From: an uncultured Amylibacter sp.
GTDB taxonomy: Bacteria > Pseudomonadota > Alphaproteobacteria > Rhodobacterales > Rhodobacteraceae
Direction of reading: 5' to 3'
NCBI GenBank assembly: GCA_943846615.1
Contig: OX044354.1
Span: forward strand, 2,311,001 to 2,375,000
Length of the DNA stretch: 64,000 bases
Below, in pieces: positions 52,769 through 63,422 of this stretch; position 1 is the first letter of the stretch, and each line of letters starts with the position of its first letter. The notes under the pieces are model-generated. The model did no database searches and was not told the origin of the DNA. It was given only the letters and a program-made list of their open reading frames with translations. A program made the position numbers and the translations under genes.

Positions 52769-54406
52769 ATGCTGCGCGGTCTTCACATCAATGATATGCT
52801 GCTGATTGATCGGCTGGAATTAGATTTTCAGGCGGGATTGAACGTGCTGACTGGTGAGACCGGTGCTGGTAAGTCGATTTTATTGGACAGCTTGGGTTTC
52901 GTTTTAGGCTGGCGCGGGCGTGCGGATTTGGTGCGTAGCGGTGCGGATATGGGCGAGGTGACGGCGTGGTTTGATCTGTCGCCAACACACCCAGCGCATG
53001 AGATTTTGGCCGAGGCGGGGTTGCCGCAATCAGATGAGTTGATTTTACGCCGCACAAATACGCGCGATGGGCGCAAAACCGCATATGTGAATGATCGTCG
53101 TTGTTCGGGCGAAATTTTGCGTCAGTTATCCGAGTGTTTGGTGGAATTACATGGGCAGCATGATGATCGCGGTCTGTTGAACCCAAAAGGGCATCGGGAA
53201 TTGCTGGATGCCTTTGCTGGGTTGGATTTAACGGATGTGCAGGCCGCGTATAAAGCGCGTTTTCAGATTTCCAAGGCGTTGGATGTGGCGCGTGAAACAT
53301 TGGCGAAGACACAGCAAGATCAGGAATATCTGCGTCATTCATTTGATGAGATCGATGTATTGTCGCCGGTCGCAGGTGAGGATCAGACGTTGGATGCCAA
53401 GCGGCGTTTGATGCAAGGATCCGAGAAGATTCGCGAAGATATTGCCAAGGCGGCGAACGCGTTAGGAATGGATGGTGCCGAAGGATTGTTGAACGATGCA
53501 AATCGCTGGCTGGAAGGCGCGTTGGAACAGACCGAGGGGCGTTTAGAAGGTGCAACTGGGGCATTGGCCCGCGCGTTGTCGGAATTGTCGGATGCGCAGC
53601 AGGGTGTCGAGAGTTGCCTACAAGCGTTGGATTTTGATCCACACGAGTTGGAGCAAGTCGAAGAACGTCTGTTCGCAATCCGCGCGTTGGCGCGAAAGCA
53701 TAATGTACAGCCTGATGATCTGTCGGCGTTCGGTGATGATATCGCGCAGAAATTAAAGGCAATCGATCTGGGCGCGGGCGAAATCGAAGCGCTGGAACAA
53801 CAATTGGTCACAGCACAGGCGGATTATGATCGCGCGGCGGATACATTGTCGCTGGCCCGACATAAGGCTGCGCATGAGTTGGAAACGGCTATGGCGGGCG
53901 AATTGGCACCGTTGAAATTGGAACGCGCGGAATTTGTGACGGATGTTGAAACAACGGCACCATCCGCCGATGGTATCGATGCGGTGACGTTCATGGTGGC
54001 AACGAACCCAGGCGCGCCAGCTGGGCCGATCAATAAGATTGCATCGGGAGGCGAATTATCACGTTTTTTATTAGCGTTGAAGGTGTGTCTAACGCGCCGC
54101 GCCGAAGGTTTGACGATGATCTTTGATGAAATTGATCGCGGTGTTGGCGGGGCAACCGCCGCCGCGGTTGGGCAACGCTTGTCTGAAATCGCAGACAAAG
54201 CTCAAGTTTTGGTGGTAACCCACAGCCCTCAAGTCGCTGCCAAAGGCGCACATCATTGGCAGGTGAGTAAATCGGTGCAAAATGAAGAAACATTTTCGAC
54301 GGTTGTAAAGCTAGATACCCAAGAACGCATCGATGAAATCGCGCGTATGTTGGCGGGCGACACAATCACGCCAGAGGCCCGCGCCGCAGCGCAAGCGCTG
54401 TTATAA
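52769..54406 (+). CDS. recN: DNA repair protein RecN
   Basis: A 545-aa SMC-like ATPase. The N-terminus LHINDMLLIDRLELDF and the Walker A loop LTGETGAGKSILLDSLGFVL are typical. A long central coiled-coil region (about residues 150-370) leads to the ABC signature IASGGELSRFLLALKVCLT and Walker B LTMIFDEIDRGVGGATAAAV. It acts in double-strand break repair. It is the last gene of the dcw-linked plus-strand run, with bamD directly upstream. The convergent FAD oxidase lies 48 bp downstream. Confidence 0.97.
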   Translation: MLRGLHINDMLLIDRLELDFQAGLNVLTGETGAGKSILLDSLGFVLGWRGRADLVRSGADMGEVTAWFDLSPTHPAHEILAEAGLPQSDELILRRTNTRDGRKTAYVNDRRCSGEILRQLSECLVELHGQHDDRGLLNPKGHRELLDAFAGLDLTDVQAAYKARFQISKALDVARETLAKTQQDQEYLRHSFDEIDVLSPVAGEDQTLDAKRRLMQGSEKIREDIAKAANALGMDGAEGLLNDANRWLEGALEQTEGRLEGATGALARALSELSDAQQGVESCLQALDFDPHELEQVEERLFAIRALARKHNVQPDDLSAFGDDIAQKLKAIDLGAGEIEALEQQLVTAQADYDRAADTLSLARHKAAHELETAMAGELAPLKLERAEFVTDVETTAPSADGIDAVTFMVATNPGAPAGPINKIASGGELSRFLLALKVCLTRRAEGLTMIFDEIDRGVGGATAAAVGQRLSEIADKAQVLVVTHSPQVAAKGAHHWQVSKSVQNEETFSTVVKLDTQERIDEIARMLAGDTITPEARAAAQALL

Positions 54407-54454
54407 CCCCACTCTTTATTTTGCCCAAATATCTTCGGGCCGAAGGCCATAAAG

Positions 54455-55831
54455 TTAATTCATCGGCACGGTTTTACCTGGATTCATAATGTTTTGCGGA
54501 TCAAAGGCGCGTTTAATATCCACCATGGCAGATAACGCAGTTCCATGTTCAGCCGCCATATATTTCATTTTTCCCATGCCAATGCCATGTTCGCCCGTAC
54601 AGGTTCCGCCCAATGCCAAACCGCGTTCCACCATACGATGGGCCAGCTCCTTGTTGCGCGCCAGCTCTTCGGGTTTGTTGGGATCACTGAACATCAGCGC
54701 ATGATAGTTTCCATCGCCAACATGGCCAATGATCGCGGCGGTCACGCCGTTTTCATCTAAATCCTTCTGCGTTTCTTGGATGGCCGTTGCCAGTTTTGAA
54801 ATCGGTACACAGATGTCTGTGGTCAGACCCAATTGCCCGGGAAACAACGCCTTGGCAGCGTAATAGGCATTGTGGCGTGCGGCCCATAATTTGTTGCGAT
54901 CCTCGGCCCGCGTAGACCATTGAAAATCTCCACCGCCATGCTCTTTGGCAATGGCCTTCATGGATTCCGATTGATCTGCGACGCCCACGTCTGACCCGTG
55001 AAATTCCATAAACAAATGCGGAATTTCGCGATATGTCATGTTGGAATATGCATTGATCGCGCGGATATTCACGGGATCAATCAATTCGATCCGTGCCAAA
55101 GGCACGCCCATCTGTACCGCCATGATCACTGCGTTGACTGCGTCGTTGATCGTGGGGAAATCACAAACAGCGGCGGCGGTCGCCTCGGGTTGCCCCTGTA
55201 ATCGCAGTGTAATTTCTGTGATGATGCCCAATGTACCTTCGCTGCCCACGAAAAGGTGGGTCAGGTCGTATCCCGCAGATGATTTTTTCGATCTGGAACC
55301 CGTGCGAATGATCCGCCCGTCCGCCATAACCAACTGCAATGCCAATATATTTTCGCGCATTGTGCCATATCGGACAGCTGTGGTCCCAGATGCTCGTGTT
55401 GCTACCATACCGCCGATCGTGGCGTTCGCGCCCGGATCTACGGGAAAAAATAATCCAGTAGCCCTCAGTTCGGTATTCAACTCTTCGCGTGTGATGCCAG
55501 GTTGGACGACGGCCAACAGGTCCTGGTCTTGAATTTCAACGATCTGTTTCATGTCGGACATATCAAGTGTGATGCCTCCACGTACGGGTAAGGCGTGTGC
55601 CTCTAATGACGTACCGACGCCCCATGGAATGATTGGGCATTCATATTTCGCGCAAATTTTGACGATGTCCGACACCTCTTGGGTGTTATGTGGGAATGCG
55701 ACGCCATCAGGGGGCATGTGGTCGAAATGTGTTTCGTTCTGGCCGTGCAGATCACACATGGATTGCGATGTATTCATACGGTCGCCAAGTAGGGCTTTAA
55801 TTTCTGTGATGGCTGCTGCAATATCGGTCAT
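54455..55831 (-). CDS. FAD-linked oxidase, D-lactate/glycolate dehydrogenase type
   Basis: A 458-aa flavoprotein of the FAD_binding_4/FAD-oxidase_C family. The PP-loop is CPIIPWGVGTSLEAHALPVR, the FAD contact region DPGANATIGGMVATRASGTT, and the C-terminal signature LALGGTCTGEHGIGMGKMKY. Such enzymes oxidise D-lactate, glycolate or 2-hydroxy acids and pass electrons to cytochrome c or quinone. The exact substrate cannot be told. GGAGGACATC before the ATG at 55831 fixes the start. It diverges from the ClC gene with a 54-bp gap. Confidence 0.9.
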   Translation of the reverse strand: MTDIAAAITEIKALLGDRMNTSQSMCDLHGQNETHFDHMPPDGVAFPHNTQEVSDIVKICAKYECPIIPWGVGTSLEAHALPVRGGITLDMSDMKQIVEIQDQDLLAVVQPGITREELNTELRATGLFFPVDPGANATIGGMVATRASGTTAVRYGTMRENILALQLVMADGRIIRTGSRSKKSSAGYDLTHLFVGSEGTLGIITEITLRLQGQPEATAAAVCDFPTINDAVNAVIMAVQMGVPLARIELIDPVNIRAINAYSNMTYREIPHLFMEFHGSDVGVADQSESMKAIAKEHGGGDFQWSTRAEDRNKLWAARHNAYYAAKALFPGQLGLTTDICVPISKLATAIQETQKDLDENGVTAAIIGHVGDGNYHALMFSDPNKPEELARNKELAHRMVERGLALGGTCTGEHGIGMGKMKYMAAEHGTALSAMVDIKRAFDPQNIMNPGKTVPMN

Positions 55832-55885
55832 GATGTCCTCCGCTGGTGGTGACGGTATTCTAGGGGCGGGGGTAAATAAAGGGGC

Positions 55886-57556
55886 ATGTTGTTGGATCGT
55901 GTGAAAAAGGTTGTGACTGGTTTGTTGGATAGCATACGCGTCCCTTTGATAGCGTTGCGCCATTCAGGGCCTGGGCAGTTACAGTTTTGGATCATTGCGT
56001 TGTTTATCGGGATAGCGGCGGGATTTGCGACGTTGGGATTTCGGTTGGCAATTACGTGGTTGCAGACGCAATTATATGGCGAGAGTGATGTGCAATTGGC
56101 ATCAGCCGCATCTGAATTACCATGGTATTTGGTGATGGGATTGCCAATTTTTGGCGGCTTGCTGGTGGGGCTGATATTGCATCGATTTACGCCTGATGGA
56201 CGTGCGCGAACCGTCGCGCATGTGATTGAGGGGGCTGCAATCCATGATGGAAAGGTCGAAGGTCGCGCTGGGTTAGCATCGACTTTTGCATCACTGATTA
56301 CGCTGTCGACGGGGGGATCGACTGGACGCGAGGGGCCTGTCGTGCATTTGGGTGCGATGATCAGTTCGAAAATTTCACGCTGGATCAAGGCCGATGCAGT
56401 TACCGCGCGTGATTTAATGGGATGTGCGGTTGCGGCGGCCGTGGCGGCATCATTTAATGCGCCATTGGCGGGGGCATTGTTCGCGATGGAAGTGGTTCTG
56501 CGCCATTACGCAGTTCATGCATTGGCGCCGATTTTGATTGCATCCGTGGCAGGCAGTGTCGTCAGCCGTTTGTATTTTGGCAATATAACGGAATTTGTTT
56601 TGCCTGTGCATACACAAGAATTTTACATTGAATTACCCGCGTTTGTATTGCTGGGTGCTGTCTGTGCGGTCGTGGCTGTCTCGTTAATCCGTGCAATTTT
56701 CTGGGCCGAGGATTTTGGCGACCGTGTGCAAGCAAAACTTGGTTTTCCGAACTGGTTACGCCCCGCATTTGCGGGCGCGTTATTGGGCGTCATTGCGTTG
56801 CAATTTCCTCATATTATTGGCGTCGGTTATGAGACAACTTCGAATGCGTTAAGTGGTGAATTGTTGTTGGGTACCGCTGTTGTGTTCGCCTGTATAAAAG
56901 CGATTGCCGTCGTGGTAACGTTGGCTGGTCGTATGGGTGGTGGGGTGTTTTCACCATCGTTGATGATGGGAGCATTGACGGGGCTGGCGTTTGGCGCGGT
57001 GGCTGTTTCGATTTTTCCATCTGTCGAAGGTGACGAAACATTATATGCGCTGGCGGGAATGGGTGCGGTTGCAGCCGCAGTGTTAGGTGCGCCGATTTCG
57101 ACAACCTTGATTGTGATTGAATTGACAGGTGATTGGCAGGCAGGCTTGGCAGTAATGGTGGCTGTTTCGATCGCAACCGCGCTGACTAGCAAAATGGTGC
57201 ATCGTTCGTTCTTCTTGACGCAATTGGAACGACGGGATGTTCATTTAGCTGATGGGCCACACAGTTATTTATTGTCAAAATATGCGGTAGAGGTTGTGAT
57301 GCGTGGACGCGATCGGCTGAAGGAGAGCACGCAAAGGAAGCTGTGGAAAATGATCGAGCAAGGGCATTATTTGGATCTTTCAGCAACCTTGGAAACTGCG
57401 ATGCCGATGTTTGAGCAAGGCGCGATTAAGAGGTTGCCGATCGTGAGACTAGGATTGGAAGGTGCTGCGCCGGAATTATGTGGTGCGGTGTATTATGTCG
57501 ACGCGTTACGCACCTACAGTCAGGCGTTATCCGATACGTCCAAAGAGGAACATTAG
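55886..57556 (+). CDS. ClC family chloride channel/antiporter
   Basis: A 556-aa membrane protein with the ClC core. The gating glutamate is in LSTGGSTGREGPVVHLGAMI; AAAVAASFNAPLAGALFAME and GRMGGGVFSPSLMMGALTGL are the other conserved strings, and a C-terminal regulatory domain follows the membrane part (about 430-556). The usual first GSGIP motif is replaced by an ARTVAHVIEGA-type string, which I recall from other alphaproteobacterial ClC proteins. The Glu at the gate favours a Cl-/H+ antiporter. The C-terminal part resembles a divergent CBS region. The last four bases overlap the convergent aminopeptidase gene. Confidence 0.92.
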   Translation: MLLDRVKKVVTGLLDSIRVPLIALRHSGPGQLQFWIIALFIGIAAGFATLGFRLAITWLQTQLYGESDVQLASAASELPWYLVMGLPIFGGLLVGLILHRFTPDGRARTVAHVIEGAAIHDGKVEGRAGLASTFASLITLSTGGSTGREGPVVHLGAMISSKISRWIKADAVTARDLMGCAVAAAVAASFNAPLAGALFAMEVVLRHYAVHALAPILIASVAGSVVSRLYFGNITEFVLPVHTQEFYIELPAFVLLGAVCAVVAVSLIRAIFWAEDFGDRVQAKLGFPNWLRPAFAGALLGVIALQFPHIIGVGYETTSNALSGELLLGTAVVFACIKAIAVVVTLAGRMGGGVFSPSLMMGALTGLAFGAVAVSIFPSVEGDETLYALAGMGAVAAAVLGAPISTTLIVIELTGDWQAGLAVMVAVSIATALTSKMVHRSFFLTQLERRDVHLADGPHSYLLSKYAVEVVMRGRDRLKESTQRKLWKMIEQGHYLDLSATLETAMPMFEQGAIKRLPIVRLGLEGAAPELCGAVYYVDALRTYSQALSDTSKEEH

Positions 57557-59355
57557 AGCGGGGCGCAGGCCGTTTTTAGCCAAGTTAATGCGTCAGGTGA
57601 AATGCGATCAGATAGGGTTTTCAGAACCTTAGCGTGATAGGTATTTAACCAATCGCGGTCGCCGTTTTCCAACAAAGATAGATCAATCATAGCGTGATCA
57701 ATGGGGGCCATTGTCAGGGTCTCGAATTCCAACATTTCACGATCATCCGCACCGCTCAATTGGGTGGCTGGTTTGACGTAAATCAGGTTCTCAATTCGAA
57801 TACCGAATTGATTGGTGGCGTAATATCCCGGTTCGTTGGATACGATCATGCCGGGTGAAAATGGTGTGTTTGCGCGGCGTGAAATGCCTTGGGGACCTTC
57901 ATGAACAGATAAGAATGAGCCTACGCCGTGCCCTGTGCCATGATCGAAATCGAGGCCTGCTGACCATAAGGCATGACGTGCGATAGCATCAATGTCGCGC
58001 CCCGCTAAACCAGAAGGAAAACGGAGTTTTGAAATGGCGATCATCCCCTTTAAAACCAGCGTATTTGCACGGATTGCCTCCAGCGAAACAGGGCCGATTG
58101 CGATGGTGCGCGTGATGTCCGTGGTGCCGTCCAGATATTGACCACCGCTGTCGACCAACAGTACGTCGCCGTGTTGAATTTCACGGTTTGTATCGTTGTT
58201 GACGCGGTAATGTACGATGGCACCGTTGGGGCCAGAACCACAGATTGTATCAAAGGAAATGTTCTGTAATGCGCCTGTATCTCGGCGGCATTTTTCGAGC
58301 TGTTTAACCAGGTCGATTTCGGTCGTTTGTGGGACATCACCAAGGCGGGCGACATGGGACAGAAATTCAACCATCGCCACGCCATCGCGGATATGGGCGG
58401 CTGTTGTGCCAGCAATTTCCGTTGGGTTTTTACAGGCCTTTGGCATGACGGTTGGATCGTCGCCGGTGGCGAAGGTGATGTTGTTTTCCATCAGGATATT
58501 TTGGATCGCGATGGGGGCAGTTTTAGGATCAACACGGACTGTCCCAGTGAGGGTTTTTAAACATTCGCCCAGCGTTGCAACATCTTGGGTTGATACGTTT
58601 TTTCCAAGGTGGGTACGCAGGTTTTCATCGACCTTTTCTGGCACGATGAACAGCATGGCGGTTGCGTCGGATTTTATGATCGCGAAACATAAGGCGACGG
58701 GGGTTTGGCCCAGATCGGTGCCGCGTGTATTTAATAGCCATGCGATGCTGTCGGGTTGGGTTAATACGCAATAATCGTGATTTGTTGCGGTGAGTTCCGC
58801 GCCGATTTCGGCCAGTTTATCGCAGTGGGTACGGCCCGCGTATTTGATATCGTGGGGCACCATTTTATCCAGTGGTGCATCGGGTTGATCAAGCCAGATT
58901 TCATCGATCAGATTTGGGATTTCGATCAATGTTATATCGTCGCGTTTTGCGGTGTGAATCCCGTTGATTTGGCTGACGGTGTGAAGCCATGGATCGTATG
59001 CGAATTTTGCACCTTCGGGCAGGGTGTTGTTCAGCCAATCGATCAGTTTGTCGTTTGGGATGTTGCGGATTTCATAGGCGTTTGTGTCGACTTGGGCCGC
59101 GGCCTGAATGGTGTAGCGGCCATCGGCGAAGACAGCGGCGTGATCGGCGGTGACTGCACAAAATCCCGCACTGCCGGTAAAGCTGGTGAGCCATGCGAGG
59201 CGTTGATCGCGCTGTGTCACATATTCGCCCATATGAGCATCTGAACGTGGGATTAGAAATCCATCGACGCCGTGTTTCGACATGGCCGCGCGTAAGGCGG
59301 CCAATCGCGGCGCGCCTGTTTTAGGTGTTGTTGTCGCCGCGAATGTTTGAAACAT
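57553..59355 (-). CDS. Aminopeptidase P family protein (M24)
   Basis: A 600-aa three-domain Xaa-Pro aminopeptidase. Two creatinase-like N-terminal domains (ALRAAMSKHGVDGFLIPRSD; MVPHDIKYAGRTHCDKLAE) precede the M24 domain. Metal ligands are in LLVDSGGQYLDGTTDITRTI (two Asp), DFDHGTGHGVGSFLSVHEGP (His), SNEPGYYATNQFGIRIENLI (Glu) and the C-terminal LEFETLTMAPID (Glu). It removes N-terminal residues ahead of proline in the cytosol. Its start overlaps the cobT stop (TAATG), so the two genes are coupled, though no functional link is known. Confidence 0.94.
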   Translation of the reverse strand: MFQTFAATTTPKTGAPRLAALRAAMSKHGVDGFLIPRSDAHMGEYVTQRDQRLAWLTSFTGSAGFCAVTADHAAVFADGRYTIQAAAQVDTNAYEIRNIPNDKLIDWLNNTLPEGAKFAYDPWLHTVSQINGIHTAKRDDITLIEIPNLIDEIWLDQPDAPLDKMVPHDIKYAGRTHCDKLAEIGAELTATNHDYCVLTQPDSIAWLLNTRGTDLGQTPVALCFAIIKSDATAMLFIVPEKVDENLRTHLGKNVSTQDVATLGECLKTLTGTVRVDPKTAPIAIQNILMENNITFATGDDPTVMPKACKNPTEIAGTTAAHIRDGVAMVEFLSHVARLGDVPQTTEIDLVKQLEKCRRDTGALQNISFDTICGSGPNGAIVHYRVNNDTNREIQHGDVLLVDSGGQYLDGTTDITRTIAIGPVSLEAIRANTLVLKGMIAISKLRFPSGLAGRDIDAIARHALWSAGLDFDHGTGHGVGSFLSVHEGPQGISRRANTPFSPGMIVSNEPGYYATNQFGIRIENLIYVKPATQLSGADDREMLEFETLTMAPIDHAMIDLSLLENGDRDWLNTYHAKVLKTLSDRISPDALTWLKTACAPL

Positions 59356-61220
59356 TATTTGCTCCGTCGTTTTGCCGCGCGGGGATCGTTATCGAATAGG
59401 CCCGCAAGTTGTTCGGTAATTGCACCCGCAAGTTGTTCGGCATCCGTAATCGTGACCGCGCGTTCATAGTATCGCGTTACATCGTGACCGATGCCAATCG
59501 CCGTTAATTCAACTGTGCGGCGTTTTTCGATCATGGCGATCACATCGCGCAAATGTTTTTCCAAATAGGACGCGGAATTCACGGAAAGCGTGCTGTCATC
59601 CACAGGGGCACCGTCGGAGATGACCATTAAGATGCGGCGTGCTTCGGGGCGGGCCATCATGCGTTTGTGGGCCCATTCCAATGCTTCGCCGTCGATGTTT
59701 TCCTTTAGCAAGCCTTCCTTCATCATCAGGCCCAGATTTGGGCGCGAGCGGCGCCATGGGGCGTCTGCGGATTTATAGATGATGTGGCGTAGATCGTTTA
59801 GGCGACCCGGTGCTTCTGGGCGACCATTTTGAAGCCAGTCTTCGCGGCTTTGCCCACCTTTCCATGCCCGGGTGGTGAAGCCGAGGATTTCACATTTTAC
59901 CTGACAACGTTCCAAGGTGCGCGCCAAAACATCCGCGCAGATGGCGGCGATGGAAATCGGACGACCGCGCATTGAACCAGAGTTATCCAGCAGGATTGTT
60001 ACGACTGTATCGCGGAATTCAGTGTCCTGTTCGACCTTGAATGACAGGGGTGTTGTGGGGTTTGAAATGACGCGTGCAAGGCGGCCAGCGTCAAGCAAAC
60101 CTTCCTCCATGTCAAATGACCATGAGCGGTTTTGTTGAGCCTGAAGACGGCGTTGTAATTTATTCGCCAGGCGTGACACCGCACCCTTTAGGGGTTCGAG
60201 TTGTTGATCCAAATATGCGCGCAAGCGTTCGAGTTCGGCGGGTTCGGCGAGGTCTTCGGCCAGCACCTCTTCGTCAAATTCGGTGGTGAACACTTCGTAG
60301 TTTGGATCGGCGTCGGAAATCGGGGCGACGGGTGGTTCAAAGGGCGGTTCGCCTTCGGGGGCCTCGGCCTGTTGGGCGTCTTCGCTCTCTTCGTTGTCGT
60401 CCATGGAAACCTGCGCTTGTTGCTGGTCCATGGATTGTTCGCCGTCGTCGGGTTGTTGATCTTCGCCTTGTTCGTTTTCGTCGGCTGTGTCGCCCGTTTC
60501 GGTTTCTGGCTCTTCTTGGTCTGGTTGATCTTCTTCGGCTTGGGTATCGGCCTGATCGGGTTCCATGTCATCGGGGTCTTCGCCCAGCTGATCGCCGTAG
60601 CCTAGATCATCGATCAATTGGCGTGCGAATTTGGCGAAGTTTACTTGATCCGCCATTTTTTCACCGATGTTTTCGAATGTATCGCCAGAGCGTTCTTCGA
60701 TCATGGTTTTCCATTGGCTCATCGCGTGATCAACAGCGGGGGGCATTTCGCGACCCGTTGCGATGTGGCGTAGGTAGTATGACAGGGCCGTAGTCATTGG
60801 CACTTCTTTGAACGATTGCACTTGGTCGTAGCCTAGTGCCAATGCTTCGGCCTCTAATTTCGCCTCGATGTTGCCTGCGGTTCCGGGCATGGCGCGTGCG
60901 CCAACTGCTTCGCAGCGTGCAGTGGCCATGACCTCGTAGATGTCGCGGGCCTCTTGGCCGTTGGGCATATAGCGGTTGTGGATGCTTTCGTTATGGAAAC
61001 GGGTGCGCAGGGCGTATGCATCGGCGGTGCCGCGTGCCAACAAAACCTCGTCGCGGGTCATGCGGCGGCTGACCTGTGGTAGGCGTGCGGTGTCGTTCGA
61101 CAGGCCCGGTGGATCGATGGAATAGGCCACGGCGAGTTCGCCATCGGCCGCCATGGCACGCGTGGCTTCGGCCAGCGCCTTCTTAAACGGATCAGCAGGG
61201 TTGTCGTTTGGTTTGTTCAT
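59355..61220 (-). CDS. cobT: Cobaltochelatase subunit CobT
   Basis: A 621-aa CobT. The N-terminal part is helical. An extremely acidic Glu/Gln/Asp linker follows (about residues 210-300), and a C-terminal von Willebrand A domain starts at [20 protein letters not shown], with the MIDAS DxSxS motif, and continues to [18 protein letters not shown]. CobN-CobS-CobT inserts cobalt into hydrogenobyrinate diamide in aerobic cobalamin synthesis. cobN is not in the window. The 119-aa orphan upstream overlaps its start (ATGA). Confidence 0.96.
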   Translation of the reverse strand: MNKPNDNPADPFKKALAEATRAMAADGELAVAYSIDPPGLSNDTARLPQVSRRMTRDEVLLARGTADAYALRTRFHNESIHNRYMPNGQEARDIYEVMATARCEAVGARAMPGTAGNIEAKLEAEALALGYDQVQSFKEVPMTTALSYYLRHIATGREMPPAVDHAMSQWKTMIEERSGDTFENIGEKMADQVNFAKFARQLIDDLGYGDQLGEDPDDMEPDQADTQAEEDQPDQEEPETETGDTADENEQGEDQQPDDGEQSMDQQQAQVSMDDNEESEDAQQAEAPEGEPPFEPPVAPISDADPNYEVFTTEFDEEVLAEDLAEPAELERLRAYLDQQLEPLKGAVSRLANKLQRRLQAQQNRSWSFDMEEGLLDAGRLARVISNPTTPLSFKVEQDTEFRDTVVTILLDNSGSMRGRPISIAAICADVLARTLERCQVKCEILGFTTRAWKGGQSREDWLQNGRPEAPGRLNDLRHIIYKSADAPWRRSRPNLGLMMKEGLLKENIDGEALEWAHKRMMARPEARRILMVISDGAPVDDSTLSVNSASYLEKHLRDVIAMIEKRRTVELTAIGIGHDVTRYYERAVTITDAEQLAGAITEQLAGLFDNDPRAAKRRSK

Positions 61221-61576
61221 GGAGCAATATTTTTTTCTTGTATACGAACCACGTTATTTTCTACGGCCGCATGCCAAACGCTCTCTGATCTCAGCACAGA
61301 TTCCAGAACACCTTTGACGCTATCTGATTGGGCTTTTCTCGACATCAATAGACCGATTACAAGAACTAGCAGTGCAACTTGCCATTTAACAAAGAAAAAT
61401 AGAACCAAGCCTAAAATGACTAACCCGAAAAACAAAATTCTCAAGTTTGCTTGGCGGAATCTTATGTTTTGCGGAAGAAGATAAGACTCTTCATACATAA
61501 AACCGGCTCTATTCTTATCAACGTGAACAGTTATTTTTCCACTATTATATGCATCAACAAATTCGGAATGTTTCAC
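61217..61576 (-). CDS. Small membrane protein between cobS and cobT, unknown function
   Basis: A 119-aa protein with two hydrophobic helices ([20 protein letters not shown] and [14 protein letters not shown], residues about 44-80). A cytosolic N-terminus begins [20 protein letters not shown] and a soluble C-terminal tail ends [14 protein letters not shown] do not recognise it. It starts at GTG 61576 and ends four bases inside the cobT start (ATGA), so it is translated with cobT. It lies 29 bp after cobS. Its base composition is clearly more A/T-rich than both cob genes, which suggests later insertion. Confidence 0.68.
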   Translation of the reverse strand: MKHSEFVDAYNSGKITVHVDKNRAGFMYEESYLLPQNIRFRQANLRILFFGLVILGLVLFFFVKWQVALLVLVIGLLMSRKAQSDSVKGVLESVLRSESVWHAAVENNVVRIQEKNIAP

Positions 61577-61605
61577 GGTTATTCTACTTTCTGCTACTGA
61601 GTTTA

Positions 61606-62577
61606 CTAGCCCAAGCTTACTGATGCCGCGCTCTCTGGCAGTTCCTCGTCAAACAAACGCTGATAGAACTCTGCCACTGTTTCGCGTTCAAGCTCGTCAC
61701 ATTTGTTTAGGAATGTCAGGCGGAAGGCGAAGCCGACGTCGTTGAAGATGTTGGTGTTTTGCGCCCATGCGATCACGGTACGTGGTGACATCACCGTGGA
61801 AATGTCGCCGTTCATGAATGCGTTGCGGGTTAATTCCGCCACGGTCACCATACGTCCGATCAATTCTGGATCGGTGCCCGGGTTTTTGGCGTGTACGATT
61901 GCCGTTTCCTGTGCGTGGGGCAGGTAGTTAAGGGCGGATACGATTGACCACCGGTCCATTTGGCCCTGATTGATCTGTTGTGTGCCGTGGTACAGGCCAG
62001 TTGTGTCGCCCAAGCCGACGGTGTTTGCCGTGGCAAACAAGCGGAATGATGGGTGGGGCGAGATGACCTTGTTTTGGTCAAGCAGGGTCAGTTTTCCGTC
62101 CACTTCCAACACGCGTTGGATCACGAACATCACATCCGCGCGGCCGGCGTCGTATTCATCGAATACGATGGCAACAGGGTTGCGCAGCGCCCAAGGCAAG
62201 ATGCCCTCTTGGAATTCGGTGACTTGTTTACCGTCGACCAATTTGATCGCATCCTTACCGATCAGATCGATACGTGAAATGTGGCTGTCTAAATTCACAC
62301 GCACTGTTGGCCAGTTTAGGCGTGCGCCGATTTGTTCGATGTGGGTAGATTTACCGGTGCCGTGGAACCCTTGGATCATCACGCGACGGTTATAGGCGTA
62401 GCCCGCAAGAATCGCCAATGTGGTGTCGTGGTCGAATTTATAGGTGCTGTCGATTTCAGGGACGCGGTCAGATGCATCGGCAAAGCCCATGATTTCCATG
62501 TCACTGTCGATGCCGAACAGGTCGCGAACCGAATATTTAACTGTTGGTTGACCGATGTCCAAAGTGCCGTCTGCCAT
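61606..62577 (-). CDS. cobS: Cobaltochelatase subunit CobS (AAA+)
   Basis: A 323-aa AAA+ ATPase. Walker A is [20 protein letters not shown] and Walker B is [40 protein letters not shown] carries the sensor 1 Asn, and [20 protein letters not shown] is typical of CobS. It powers cobalt insertion with CobT and CobN. AAAGGA precedes the ATG at 62577. A J-domain protein gene lies 111 bp upstream on the same strand, a common order in Rhodobacterales. Confidence 0.97.
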   Translation of the reverse strand: MADGTLDIGQPTVKYSVRDLFGIDSDMEIMGFADASDRVPEIDSTYKFDHDTTLAILAGYAYNRRVMIQGFHGTGKSTHIEQIGARLNWPTVRVNLDSHISRIDLIGKDAIKLVDGKQVTEFQEGILPWALRNPVAIVFDEYDAGRADVMFVIQRVLEVDGKLTLLDQNKVISPHPSFRLFATANTVGLGDTTGLYHGTQQINQGQMDRWSIVSALNYLPHAQETAIVHAKNPGTDPELIGRMVTVAELTRNAFMNGDISTVMSPRTVIAWAQNTNIFNDVGFAFRLTFLNKCDELERETVAEFYQRLFDEELPESAASVSLG

Positions 62578-62688
62578 GTGCTTAATCCTTTATATCATCT
62601 GATCCCACATCAGATGGTTCGTAAATGCAAAATAACGGGCCAAGATGCAAGGGAAAGTCGATTTGCGACTGTGGCGACGCAAATCGGT

Positions 62689-63333
62689 TTAATCTTTGAA
62701 ATTCGAGCTGTTTTTAACCTGATCCCAAGCCCAGACAACCTTCTGGAGGAATTCCTCTTGGCTGCGATCACCGCCGTTAAGGTCGGGGTGCAATTCCTTG
62801 ATCAGGGATTTGTATTTCTTGCGTAGCTCTTGTTTGGTCCAATTATCCTTGGCTTCCAAAATATCAATCGCCTTGCGCTCGTCCGCAGGCAGGCGTTTTG
62901 ATCCGCCCAATGCGTCGCCTTTGCCAGGGTTTTTGGTGGCGTTTTGGCCCAGAACCTGATGCGGATCCTCGATGCCCAAACGCGCCCATGCGCGTTGTTC
63001 GGCGGTTTGTTTGCCCATTGGTTCCGTTGGGCGTTCCCAAACGCGATCAGCTGCGAATTGTTCTTGTAACTCTTCTTCGGAATGGGTTTCGAAAAAGTTC
63101 CATTTTTGATTGAACTGACGGATATGCGTCAGACAGAACCAGCGGAACTCTTCTAGATTGTCGGGGTTCAGGGGCGCGCGGTATTTGCCTGGCTCTTGGC
63201 AATCGGGGTGTTGGCACGTCATCTTCGATGTTTCCGATGCACCTGACATGCCGCGGCGCGTGCGGGCACGCTTTTTCTTGTCCGCAGATACAGAGATATC
63301 GAAATCGAAATTCATTTTTGTACGTTCAGCCAT
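62689..63333 (-). CDS. J domain-containing protein
   Basis: A 214-aa protein with a C-terminal J domain: AIDILEAKDNWTKQELRKKY, then LIKELHPDLNGGDRSQEEFL, which has HPD. The N-terminal half has a basic stretch (SVSADKKKRARTRRGMSG), a short Cys/His pattern (MTCQHPDCQEPGKYRAP, and FCLTHIRQFN) and a conserved WNFF. The J domain stimulates Hsp70 (DnaK) ATPase. Members of this family occur beside cobS and bolA in Rhodobacterales. AAAGGA seven bases before the ATG at 63333 fixes the start. Confidence 0.93.
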   Translation of the reverse strand: MAERTKMNFDFDISVSADKKKRARTRRGMSGASETSKMTCQHPDCQEPGKYRAPLNPDNLEEFRWFCLTHIRQFNQKWNFFETHSEEELQEQFAADRVWERPTEPMGKQTAEQRAWARLGIEDPHQVLGQNATKNPGKGDALGGSKRLPADERKAIDILEAKDNWTKQELRKKYKSLIKELHPDLNGGDRSQEEFLQKVVWAWDQVKNSSNFKD

Positions 63334-63422
63334 TTTGTATCCTTTATTCGCTTGCCCGAGTCAGGGATGAAATACTACTATAATCCTGACCAATGCCAAG
63401 GGGCAAAAGAGAGGAATTTGCG

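Noticed and set aside
54427-54450. Terminator after recN (CTTCGGGCCGAAGG region)
   Set aside because: The stem is short with a very small loop and no T tract on either side.
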